From the NCBI RefSeq assembly GCF_000159955.1, contig NZ_GG695987.1, positions 1-21,117 on the forward strand: a stretch of DNA of 21,117 nucleotides, given 5' to 3'. A model generated the notes under the pieces. It was given only the letters and a program-made list of their open reading frames with translations, did not search any database and was not told the origin of the DNA. A program made the position numbers and the translations under genes. Below, one piece after another: positions 1 through 7,447 of this stretch (positions are counted from its first letter, which is position 1; each line of letters starts with the position of its first letter). Source of the DNA: Paenibacillus sp. oral taxon 786 str. D14. GTDB taxonomy: Bacteria > Bacillota > Bacilli > Paenibacillales > Paenibacillaceae.

Positions 1-194
1 CAATAACGGTAAAAAATTCCGCTATTCCCGCTGAAAGGAAAATTTTTCTTGCCATACTCCCCAATTTAAGCCGGCGTTCGAAGAGATGATCCGCAGCTTC
101 TCGGCTTCATAAACTGATGTGGTTGTTTTTTTGAAGCACGATAAGCTATTTTAGAGGTAACTTATCAGATGAATCGGTGAACAAGGAGGGATGG

Positions 195-404
195 ATGATG
201 CGGCAGGTGGATCTATCGGAAATGATTCGCCCGGCAAGCCGACGGAAGCAAAAGGAGATCATCCGTACTTCGGTATCTTTAAAGCCTGCGCGATTGGAGG
301 CCGAAATCAAGCTGTTAGCACGAAGCGTGAGAAGCCGATTTTTGAAGAGTCTTTCGGAAGGACGCATTCAAATCAACAGCGAGCGAGAATGGACCTTACG
401 TTAA
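195..404 (+). CDS. Small basic protein of unknown function
   Basis: I do not recognise this protein. An ORF of about 70 codons begins at tandem ATG codons (195 and 198), just after a strong Shine-Dalgarno stretch AAGGAGGG at 183-190. The product is hydrophilic and rich in Arg, Lys, Glu and Ser, with no signal peptide, membrane segment or cysteine pattern. It looks largely alpha-helical. It is followed after 19 bases by another tiny ORF with its own ribosome binding site, and both stop before or within the terminator at 483-522, so they could form one short transcript. The start is supported by the ribosome binding site, but there is no homology evidence. It could be the surviving end of a larger lost gene or a chance ORF. 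Confidence 0.4.
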   Translation: MMRQVDLSEMIRPASRRKQKEIIRTSVSLKPARLEAEIKLLARSVRSRFLKSLSEGRIQINSEREWTLR

Positions 405-423
405 AAACCGGGGAGGGACGTCA

Positions 424-498
424 TTGTCTACCATATGGGAAAGTGAAGGGTTTCGGGAAAAATTGATCGAGGTAAAAAATCAGCCCCAAGCGGCATAA
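424..498 (+). CDS. 24-codon ORF ending inside a terminator hairpin
   Basis: A TTG codon at 424 lies six bases after a good Shine-Dalgarno (GGGAGGG, 411-417) and opens a 24-codon frame starting MSTIWESEGFREK. Its TAA stop (496-498) falls in the loop of the terminator at 483-510. The good ribosome binding site and the very short frame suggest either a true micro-ORF or the start of a gene whose body has been lost. No function can be assigned. Confidence 0.25.
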   Translation: MSTIWESEGFREKLIEVKNQPQAA

Positions 499-522
499 AC
501 CACTTGGGGCCGATCTTTTTTT
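483..522. terminator. Bidirectional intrinsic terminator
   Basis: A perfect 8-bp stem GCCCCAAG/CTTGGGGC (483-490 with 503-510) is followed on the + strand by a run of T (cgatcttttttt). On the minus strand it is followed by TGATTTTTTACC. The flanking tracts let it terminate both the small rightward ORFs and the leftward protease gene, whose stop codon is about 30 bases away. Confidence 0.85.
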
Positions 523-539
523 CGGATCGTGTCCGAGAC

Positions 540-3500
540 TTACCGGATCACGATTTTGTGAACCACGCTGTTCACCGCGCCGGCGTCATCGGTCACCGTC
601 AAGGTGACGGTGTACGATCCAGCAGCGGAGAAGCGGTGTTTGACTTTGGGGCCGAGCTCGGTGCCGCCGTCGCTGAATGACCAGCTGTAGCGGACGATGC
701 GGCCGTCGGCATCCGAGGAGGCGGAACCGTCAAAGTCAATTTGCTTATTCTTGGCCGCACGCTCCACGGCATGAATGACGGCTACCGGCAGGACGTTTGG
801 CGTATTTCCGGGATCCTCGCCCGGATTTTCACCCGGCGCGCTGACGAACAAACGGCCCGGCGCTTGGAAATCGCCGCTGTTTCCAGCCGCATCGCGAACT
901 GTAACCACGATCACGCCGCCTTCCAAGACAAGCGAGGCAGGTGTCGTGTACGTTCCTTCATAGTGCCCTGGTTCAGTTTCCGTCATCGAAATTCCGTTGC
1001 TCGAACCGCCCGATAACGATAACGGCAGTTCGATGCGGAACGAAGCCGTCAGCCCTGGAACGCTGTCAAAGGATACCGTCACCGCTTCACCTGCTGTTAA
1101 ATGAACATCCTCTGCCGGTGTCAGATTAGTGATCTCCGGCAGCTCGGTATCCACGTAGACCGTCCGAGTGACCGTGGTTTCGTTTCCGGCGTGGTCCGTC
1201 GCGGTTACGGTGATCAGATTCTCACCGGCATTAATCAACATACGGTACGCGAACGCGCCGCTGCCTTCCAGCGGAACTTCTTGTCCGTTTACGGTCAGCT
1301 TGTTGATGAACTCATCAAGCGCAGAACCCGTCACGTTCAGCACTTCCGAATTGGTTCGGAAGCCGTCCACCGGTGAAACTATTTCGAGTTCCGGAGCGGT
1401 GGTGTCCAGTGTAATTGTGACTGACAGTGAACGATCTGTTGCTTTTCCGTTCACGATGACTTCGGCGGACAACGCGTTGGCTCCGTCATGAAGCTCGATC
1501 GGCAGACTGAATTGTCCGTTTTCAACCGTAGTTTCACCCGCCAGCTCGGTGCCGTTGTACACCTTCACCTCAGCGTCGTTGGCTGGAGAGGTTCCGGTCA
1601 CGGTAAAGGTAGATTGATTCGTATAAGAGCCGTCCTCCGGCGACGTAATGACCGGCGCGTCCACCGGATAACGCACGATGGCACGAATCATGAAGTTGCC
1701 TTGTGCTTGTTCCGCCAAGCTCCACGCCCCATTGATTCGATTCCAGCTGCGACGGGCGTTCGGGCTGGATTCGTCGGCTGCAAGCCCCGGAGCGTTTGTT
1801 CCGGCCAAGGTTTGAATGTACACGATGTAGAAGTCGCCTTCGACAGTGACCGGTTCCGGCAGCTCGAGCACGGTCCATTGGTCATTACGCAATGCGGTAC
1901 CGTCAAAAGGACCGGCTACTTGCCGACCTGGCGCTCCGTCAGGGCCGGATGCGTCGTAAACGGCGTATTGAAACTCGGTTCCGCCCGGAACAGGCCATTC
2001 GGTATTCCAGAATCGAATCGATGCGCCGGTGACTTGCACCGCGCCGGCTTCCGGCGTCATGCGTACCGCCCAGGCGTTGTTTGCCGCGTTGAAGGCCCAA
2101 GCATTTTCCGGCGTGCCATCATCGTAGGCGATTTCGCCCGGCAAGCCCACAAACGGCCTGAGCGCCAACGAGCCGTCGGCTGTACCGTTCGGCGGTACCG
2201 TAACGGTTAACGTATTCGCGTAATAATCGGCCGCTCTTGCCGACAAGGTATAGGTGCCTTCCAGAAGCTCTAATGAGAAGCTGCCATCAGCCCCGGTGAT
2301 TTGCGGTGCAACCATAGCATCTTCATGCACCATTACCGTTGCGCCTTCAATCGGCTCCCCAGTACGTTCATCGGTAATCGTTCCGGTGAGCGTACCTTTC
2401 GGAATCGGCTGCAGGGTGAAGTTGACCTTGGCGTTTACCTGATCGGCGATGGTCACATTGGCCGTTTGCGGATAATAGCCGTAGGCTTCCGCTTTCAGCG
2501 TGTAATCCCCAGCAACATGATTCAAGCTGTAGCGTCCGGTGGCTGGATCGGTTTTTACAGAGCGCCCGGTTTCCACCACCGTCACGGTTGCGCTGGCCGG
2601 CAGGCTGCTGATGCCGATGTCACCGGCTGGCTTCGCTTGTTTCACCTGCTGCTCGAATTCGGCCTTGCTTGTGCGGGTCAGCTTGTAGGCCGGCCCGGAT
2701 TTTACGGCCTTGTCCGTTTTTGCTCCGGCTTCGCCAAGCACGTTTTGCGTCACCTGATCTTCCGGTGTATTTACGCTAAGCACCTGAACGTTGTCGATGT
2801 ACCAGCCGGCTTTCACAACGCTGCCGTCCGTCGTTAAACGGAACCGCACCTGAACTTGCTCTCCGACATAATCTTCGAGATCGTAATAAGCGGTGCTCCA
2901 AACCTTGCCATTGGTGCTATGTGAAAATTTGCCCAGCTCGTTCCATGTCGTTCCGCCGTCGGAGCTGATTTCCACATAACCGTTATCATAATTGGTTTCA
3001 ATTTCAAACCAATGATCAAACACAAGGGTAGCATTATCGACGGTGCTCAAATCGATCGTCGGGGAGATGAGCGAAGCATTTGTTCCATTCTCATAGTTGC
3101 TGTCGAGATCGGTTCCCCATACGTTTGGCTCGGAGACAGCGCTAGCCGGACCGGGTTCCACCGGGGTGCCGCGTTCCCATTCGTCCCGCGTGCCGCTGTG
3201 CGTCCAGCCGTTATCGCTGCTGCCGTCAAAGTTATCACTGAATACCGTCACCGGACGTACAACTGTCAGCTCCAGCTCATTGGATTTAGGGCCTTCGTTG
3301 TCACTGTAATCCGTAGCGGTGACCGCATAATAATAGGTATGATCCGTTTCAGTTGTTGTGTCGGTAAATTCCGTTTGGCCGCTTGTACCGATCACCTCAT
3401 AGCCGGAGCCCGAAGTGGTCGAGCGGTACACCGTGTACAATTTCACGTCCTCATCGGCGGACGGAGACCAGGACAACTCGGCACTGCCGGCAAAGTTCAC

Positions 3501-5972
3501 GGAGCCGGTCAGATCGGCAGGTGCTTCAGGTGCGGTGGCGTCAGGTACTTGCAGGGACAGATCGTCCAGGTACCAACCGGCCTTATGCACGGAGCCGTCG
3601 CTGGTCAGTCCAAACTGCAGGTAAACTTGTTCACCGGCATAGTCGCGCAGGTCCAGGTATTGTGTTTTCCAGCCGTCGCTTGTGCCAGTGAATTCCGCTA
3701 CCGGTACGAACGCGTAATCGGTGTCTAAAGAAGCGATATACACCGTGCCGATATCGTAGCCCTCCTCAAGGTCATACCAATGCTTAAAAGAGAGCAATGC
3801 CCCTTGCGGACTATCGGTCAAATTGATCGGCGGCATAAGCAGATACGAATTGCTGTTGGGGGCGTAGGTGCCGGTCAGATTGCTGGCGTACACCTTCTCA
3901 CCGGAGTAGGCGCTGCCCGGTCCGCTGACTGGCGTTCCCCAAGCCCAAGTGTTGCCGGCTCCGCCAGACTGGAATCCGATGGGTTCCGACTCGAAATCTT
4001 GCAAATATCCGGGCTCGATCCCGGCTGACACCGTCACAGAATAGTGCTCGCTGTCAAATCCGTTATTGCCGTAATCATTCACGTGGATATAATATTCAAG
4101 GCCGGCTGTTCCGATCAGGAAAGCGGGGATGATGGCTTCATATACGCCATCCTTCTCGTTTCCGGATACCCGTTTGGCCGGAATATATAAATAATGGCTG
4201 GTTCCAGCTTCTTTCGCATAAAAATCGACCGATGTGACCGCCACCTCGTCGCTGACACGGGCGGATAATGTCAAATCAAAGCCTTCATATATTAAGGTAG
4301 GCGGCGTATGCTCTAGGACCGGTTCGTCCAAGTCTTCTCCGCCGGTCACCACGCGACCTGAGACGCTGCCGATCCCTTGGAGGACAGAGCCTACGGCGTT
4401 CAACGCATTTACAATGCCGTATCCATATCCGTTATTAGGGACTGTCTCATACTCGGCGTCTGTCCGCGGTGTGGCCGTGCTGGTCAGGATTTCCTCCAGC
4501 TGGTCTACCGTGAGGGAATGGTTGGCCTGCAGCAGCAAGGCCGCGATGGCTGTCGTATGCGGGCCTGCCATCGAGGTGCCGTCCCAGCCGCCTTCATAGG
4601 CACCACCGGGAACGGAGGACCGAATGTTGACCCCAGGTGCGGAAACTTCCGGTTTAATTTCACCGTAAGGCGAAGGTCCACGCAAAGAGAAATCCGCCAA
4701 ATTCCCGTTGATGTCCGTAGCACCGGTGGCAAACGCTTCAGGATAGTTAGCTGGCGCAGCTACCGAACCGGGACCGCCGGGGTTGAAGATATCGGTGTTG
4801 CCCGCCGAGAACTCAGGGAAGATTTGCGCGCTTCTCCAAGCTTGTACGATCGGGCGGAACCATTCATCAATACCGGGGCCTCCTCCCCAGGAATTGTTCA
4901 CCACGTCCGGAGCCAGCTCCGGATGCAGATTCCCTTCGGCATCCACCGGGGCGAGCAACCATTGGCCGCCGTCCAGAATGATGGCATCCGTGGTGGAGGG
5001 GTTAAAGATACGGACTGCGATCCATTTCGCCCCAGGCGCGACGCCGATCTGGTTCGAGCCGTCCGGCTCCGAACCAACCATCGTTCCCATGGTGTGCGTG
5101 CCGTGGCCGTGGCTATCGGTAGGCAGCGAAGCATGGCTGTGCGGATCATACCAGCTGAGTTCGGGATTCACGATATTGCCCGAAGCATCAAGGGCCCGCC
5201 ATTTGCTCCGTAGAGCCGGGTGGTTGTAATCTACCCCGGTATCGAGGTTAGCTACAACGATGCCGGTGCCGTCGATGCCCATATTCCACACCTCGGGGGC
5301 ATTGACCTGGGCGATGTTCCACTCGACGCTGCTTGGAGTAACGTCGGAGGGAGCTTGACTTGTACCGCCCAGCGAAGAAGAAATTTCGTCGGCCGGTTTC
5401 GCGGCAGGCTCTGCAGCCGCATCTTTGTGGATTTCAACCTTTTGCAGATGTCGTTCTTCATTCGGCAGAATTTTCTCCACTTCGGGGAAAAGGGCGATTT
5501 GCTCCAGTACTTCTTTCGAGCTTGTCACCGCCATGGCATTTACGATAAAGTAGCTTTTGTAGTCTTTCACCTCTCCGGATTGCTGGGCTTTCCGCAAGTA
5601 TTCCTCCAGCGCATATTGGGTGCGGGAGGCCGTTTCGCGCAGGGCGCTGACAACGGAAGTCCGTACGGACAGCTTCGCGGCGGAAGGAGTGGATTTCTCC
5701 AGCTGGGCTTTCTGAAGAGCCAGCTTGGCGACCGAAGTTGTATCGGTCTGCTCCTTGAGTTTGACCAGGTAGGTGACGAAGTCGTCTTGCTTAAACTGGG
5801 TCTGCAATTTAGCGTCGATCTTGGCTTCGGCCACTTGGGGCGCGGTCGATCTCAGGCTGCTTTGTCCCGATACGCTGCTGCTGCTGGCGGAGGCGACGGG
5901 AACGAGAGTTAACGCAAGAAGGATCGACATGCCAAGCGAGAAAGGTTTGCGAAATCTCTTGAGACTTATCAA
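540..5972 (-). CDS. bpr: Secreted S8 subtilisin-like protease, bacillopeptidase F type, multidomain
   Basis: This is a large extracellular serine endopeptidase. Numbering is from the upstream GTG at 5981 (1,813 residues). A signal peptide covers roughly residues 1-33 and an inhibitor-I9-like propeptide 50-180. The S8 catalytic domain (about 215-535) has triad Asp247 (NLDTGVD), His293 (HGHGTHTMG) and Ser470 (DGTSMAGPH), plus the oxyanion Asn in VNNSWGGG. Downstream lie two MAM/immune-inhibitor-A-like beta domains (about 660-815 and 910-1070, each ending in KAGWY), a fibronectin III domain between them, and two carboxypeptidase-regulatory-like repeats (about 1115-1275). Ig-like adhesion/filamin repeats (about 1440-1720) and a C-terminal PKD domain (about 1730-1813) follow. 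I see no LPXTG or S-layer anchor, so it is probably released. TTG at 5972 is the better start: AAGGGAG sits eight bases upstream, whereas the GTG directly abuts it. It is longer than the roughly 1,430-residue Bacillus subtilis Bpr. The gene symbol is by analogy. Confidence 0.9.
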   Translation of the reverse strand: MISLKRFRKPFSLGMSILLALTLVPVASASSSSVSGQSSLRSTAPQVAEAKIDAKLQTQFKQDDFVTYLVKLKEQTDTTSVAKLALQKAQLEKSTPSAAKLSVRTSVVSALRETASRTQYALEEYLRKAQQSGEVKDYKSYFIVNAMAVTSSKEVLEQIALFPEVEKILPNEERHLQKVEIHKDAAAEPAAKPADEISSSLGGTSQAPSDVTPSSVEWNIAQVNAPEVWNMGIDGTGIVVANLDTGVDYNHPALRSKWRALDASGNIVNPELSWYDPHSHASLPTDSHGHGTHTMGTMVGSEPDGSNQIGVAPGAKWIAVRIFNPSTTDAIILDGGQWLLAPVDAEGNLHPELAPDVVNNSWGGGPGIDEWFRPIVQAWRSAQIFPEFSAGNTDIFNPGGPGSVAAPANYPEAFATGATDINGNLADFSLRGPSPYGEIKPEVSAPGVNIRSSVPGGAYEGGWDGTSMAGPHTTAIAALLLQANHSLTVDQLEEILTSTATPRTDAEYETVPNNGYGYGIVNALNAVGSVLQGIGSVSGRVVTGGEDLDEPVLEHTPPTLIYEGFDLTLSARVSDEVAVTSVDFYAKEAGTSHYLYIPAKRVSGNEKDGVYEAIIPAFLIGTAGLEYYIHVNDYGNNGFDSEHYSVTVSAGIEPGYLQDFESEPIGFQSGGAGNTWAWGTPVSGPGSAYSGEKVYASNLTGTYAPNSNSYLLMPPINLTDSPQGALLSFKHWYDLEEGYDIGTVYIASLDTDYAFVPVAEFTGTSDGWKTQYLDLRDYAGEQVYLQFGLTSDGSVHKAGWYLDDLSLQVPDATAPEAPADLTGSVNFAGSAELSWSPSADEDVKLYTVYRSTTSGSGYEVIGTSGQTEFTDTTTETDHTYYYAVTATDYSDNEGPKSNELELTVVRPVTVFSDNFDGSSDNGWTHSGTRDEWERGTPVEPGPASAVSEPNVWGTDLDSNYENGTNASLISPTIDLSTVDNATLVFDHWFEIETNYDNGYVEISSDGGTTWNELGKFSHSTNGKVWSTAYYDLEDYVGEQVQVRFRLTTDGSVVKAGWYIDNVQVLSVNTPEDQVTQNVLGEAGAKTDKAVKSGPAYKLTRTSKAEFEQQVKQAKPAGDIGISSLPASATVTVVETGRSVKTDPATGRYSLNHVAGDYTLKAEAYGYYPQTANVTIADQVNAKVNFTLQPIPKGTLTGTITDERTGEPIEGATVMVHEDAMVAPQITGADGSFSLELLEGTYTLSARAADYYANTLTVTVPPNGTADGSLALRPFVGLPGEIAYDDGTPENAWAFNAANNAWAVRMTPEAGAVQVTGASIRFWNTEWPVPGGTEFQYAVYDASGPDGAPGRQVAGPFDGTALRNDQWTVLELPEPVTVEGDFYIVYIQTLAGTNAPGLAADESSPNARRSWNRINGAWSLAEQAQGNFMIRAIVRYPVDAPVITSPEDGSYTNQSTFTVTGTSPANDAEVKVYNGTELAGETTVENGQFSLPIELHDGANALSAEVIVNGKATDRSLSVTITLDTTAPELEIVSPVDGFRTNSEVLNVTGSALDEFINKLTVNGQEVPLEGSGAFAYRMLINAGENLITVTATDHAGNETTVTRTVYVDTELPEITNLTPAEDVHLTAGEAVTVSFDSVPGLTASFRIELPLSLSGGSSNGISMTETEPGHYEGTYTTPASLVLEGGVIVVTVRDAAGNSGDFQAPGRLFVSAPGENPGEDPGNTPNVLPVAVIHAVERAAKNKQIDFDGSASSDADGRIVRYSWSFSDGGTELGPKVKHRFSAAGSYTVTLTVTDDAGAVNSVVHKIVIR

Positions 5973-5997
5973 CTTCTTCACTCCCTTTGATTAAGTT

Positions 5998-6099
5998 TTA
6001 AGCCCAACATCCATCCTGTGACGGCCGCCCGGAGAAACGAATAGCTGAGTCCGGACGCATTACGCCTGACAAAAATTGAAGCAAGTGCCTCTTGGGTAT
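5998..6099 (-). other. Orphan extended Shine-Dalgarno and possible leader ORF before the protease
   Basis: The minus strand carries AAGGAGGTGAT (6110-6100), an eleven-base match to the complement of the 16S 3' end. No ATG, GTG or TTG is correctly spaced after it. The frame from a non-standard ATA at 6099, or from an in-frame TTG about 15 bases further on, runs about 30 codons to the TAA at 5998, 17-26 bases before the protease start. This could be a leader peptide, the relic of a lost gene, or chance. Only the site and the frame are seen directly. Confidence 0.2.
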
Positions 6100-6240
6100 A
6101 TCACCTCCTTCATGTAAAATAGTGGAAGCGGGTGTAAGTAAGTCATGGTGGATGTGGATGTGAGTTGAAGCCAATGCTGTGGAGAGAATCGTTTTAGTTT
6201 AGCAGGGGTCATAGAGTGAAGATAAGTTAACACGGAGCGC

Positions 6241-6272
6241 ACCTTATTTTTCAACAATTCATAAAATAAGGT
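6241..6272. repeat. Perfect 10-bp inverted repeat in the protease leader
   Basis: ACCTTATTTT (6241-6250) is repeated in perfect inverted orientation as AAAATAAGGT (6263-6272), with a 12-base spacer. It lies between a candidate minus-strand promoter and the protease gene. It has no T-tract typical of a terminator, so an operator for a dimeric regulator is the more likely reading. Confidence 0.6.
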
Positions 6273-6294
6273 AAAATCTGGGGTTGTTACGGAC

Positions 6295-6323
6295 AGTATA
6301 TATCTGTAAAATCAGGTATACAA
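6295..6323 (-). promoter_or_regulatory. Candidate promoter for the protease gene
   Basis: Reading the minus strand, TTGTAT (6323-6318) and TATACT (6300-6295) are separated by 17 bases. The -10 is good and the -35 is weak. If used, it would give a leader of about 310 bases containing the 6241-6272 palindrome and the orphan Shine-Dalgarno. Confidence 0.3.
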
Positions 6324-6417
6324 GTGGGTGGATGAGTAAAATATACATATTTTCTTATAAAAATAGGAAAAAATAACTAGAATTCAACGTGAACCACCGG
6401 AATTTATGTAAGATATC

Positions 6418-6446
6418 TTGACATCTTGCTAGCTTCGGTTTACATT
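6418..6446 (+). promoter_or_regulatory. Sigma-A promoter for the glycine riboswitch-sda operon
   Basis: A consensus -35 TTGACA (6418-6423) and a -10 TACATT (6441-6446) are separated by exactly 17 bases. Transcription would start near 6453, shortly before the first riboswitch aptamer. Confidence 0.8.
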
Positions 6447-6473
6447 AAGCACAAATTCATATCGGCGAATGAG

Positions 6474-6690
6474 GATGATGGGAGAGTCCGCGGGCTGATC
6501 CGAAAAGGGACGCCAGCTTAGCGGCACCGAAGGAGCAAGGGCCGGTCCTGCAGCCGGCAGCCGAATCTCTCAGGTACAAGGACCATGATCGGACGCCACT
6601 CTGGAGAGAGCGAACAGCCACCCAAGAGGTACATGGACCCGGATGTTAAGTTGAACCGGGAACATTAAACTTTCAGGTAACGGGGACAGA
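6474..6690 (+). promoter_or_regulatory. Tandem glycine riboswitch (gcvT type), second aptamer divergent
   Basis: The first aptamer (about 6474-6608) carries the hallmark blocks of the glycine riboswitch: GGGAGAG at the 5' side, CCGAAGGAGCAAG, AATCTCTCAGGTACAAGGAC, and the closing CTCTGGAGAG. A second, related aptamer follows directly (about 6609-6690). Its 3' block TTTCAGGTAACGGGGACAGAG is recognisable, but its core reads CACCCAAGAGGTACA where CACCGAAGGGGCAA is usual. A CCCGG/CCGGG stem lies between. The 3' end of aptamer two is also the 5' arm of the terminator at 6685-6726. Ligand binding would therefore be expected to prevent termination, an ON switch like other Bacillales glycine riboswitches. 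Downstream is the serine dehydratase operon. Confidence 0.9.
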
Positions 6691-6726
6691 GCGAAAGGCA
6701 GCAGCCTTTTTGCTCTGTCTCTTTTT
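6685..6726 (+). terminator. Riboswitch expression-platform terminator
   Basis: GACAGAGC (6685-6692) pairs perfectly with GCTCTGTC (6712-6719). The stem extends through AAAGGC/GCCTTT around an AGCA loop and ends in TCTCTTTTT. Its left arm overlaps the last conserved block of the second glycine aptamer. Confidence 0.9.
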
Positions 6727-6758
6727 CGTCATAGAAAAAATGAGGGGAAGATGTAGCG

Positions 6759-7430
6759 ATGCGATTTAAAAGCGTATTTTCTATTATCGGTCCGGCGATG
6801 ATTGGGCCTTCCAGCTCACATACGGCCGGGGCTGTACGGATTGGACGATTTGCCCGTCAGCTGCTCGGAACCGCGCCGGTCAAGGCGGAGATTTGTTTCT
6901 ACGGCTCCTTTGCCGAAACGTACAGCGGGCACGGTACCGATCTGGCCATCGTTGGCGGCATTCTGGATTACCGTACGGACGACGAGCGAATCCGCCAGTC
7001 GATGCAGGACGCTGAAAAGCAGGGGATTGAGGTGGTGTTTGCCACCGGAGTCCTGCCTGGGGCCCATCCGAATACGGTAAAAATAAAACTAACCCGCCAA
7101 GACGGAAGTCATATCGAGGTCATGGGGGCATCCATTGGCGGAGGGACGATCGTCATTCGCAACATCGACGGTTTTGAGGTGAAATGCTCAGGCGAGCTGC
7201 CGACGCTGGTCATCTCCCACGCAGACCGGCAAGGGGTACTGGCAGGGATTACGGCCTTGTTCAGCCGGGAGAACGTCAATATCGGCTACATTATTACCGA
7301 TCGGAAAGGGCGGACCGCTGAGGCACTGACTGTTGTGGAAGCCGATTCGTCCATTCCGCCGGAATTAGTGGAGGCGATCCGTGCGTTGGAGCATGTCAGC
7401 CAAGTGTCCTATATTGATCTGACGAAGTAA
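6759..7430 (+). CDS. sdaAB: L-serine dehydratase, iron-sulfur type, beta subunit
   Basis: This is the beta subunit of the cytoplasmic [4Fe-4S] L-serine dehydratase, which deaminates L-serine to pyruvate and ammonia. The 223-residue product has the N-terminal beta domain with the family signature IGPSSSHTAGAVRIG (residues about 10-24). A C-terminal ACT domain (about 148-220, beginning LPTLVISHADRQGVLAGIT) is expected for the Bacillus-type beta subunit. AGGGGAAG lies about nine bases before the ATG. It is the first gene after the glycine riboswitch terminator and is separated by 17 bases from sdaAA, so the two form an operon. Read-through controlled by glycine is the likely regulation. Confidence 0.95.
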   Translation: MRFKSVFSIIGPAMIGPSSSHTAGAVRIGRFARQLLGTAPVKAEICFYGSFAETYSGHGTDLAIVGGILDYRTDDERIRQSMQDAEKQGIEVVFATGVLPGAHPNTVKIKLTRQDGSHIEVMGASIGGGTIVIRNIDGFEVKCSGELPTLVISHADRQGVLAGITALFSRENVNIGYIITDRKGRTAEALTVVEADSSIPPELVEAIRALEHVSQVSYIDLTK

Positions 7431-7447
7431 AGCGAGGAGGGAGCACG

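Noticed and set aside
741..5912. Many rightward ORFs of 60-280 codons opposite the large protease gene, the longest at 1488-2210, 3012-3728, 4377-5213 and 5220-5912
   Set aside because: They lie antisense to a gene with clear domains and an intact catalytic triad. They lack ribosome binding sites, show no recognisable domains and have Arg/Gly/Ala-rich shadow composition.
6100..6110. 16S rRNA 3'-end fragment, from ATCACCTCCTT on the + strand
   Set aside because: The match covers only the anti-Shine-Dalgarno bases, and flanking sequence does not match rRNA. It is better read as a Shine-Dalgarno on the minus strand.
6060..6257. 65-codon leftward ORF upstream of the protease
   Set aside because: The start is a TTG without a ribosome binding site, and the composition is not protein-like. 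The region is better explained as leader DNA.
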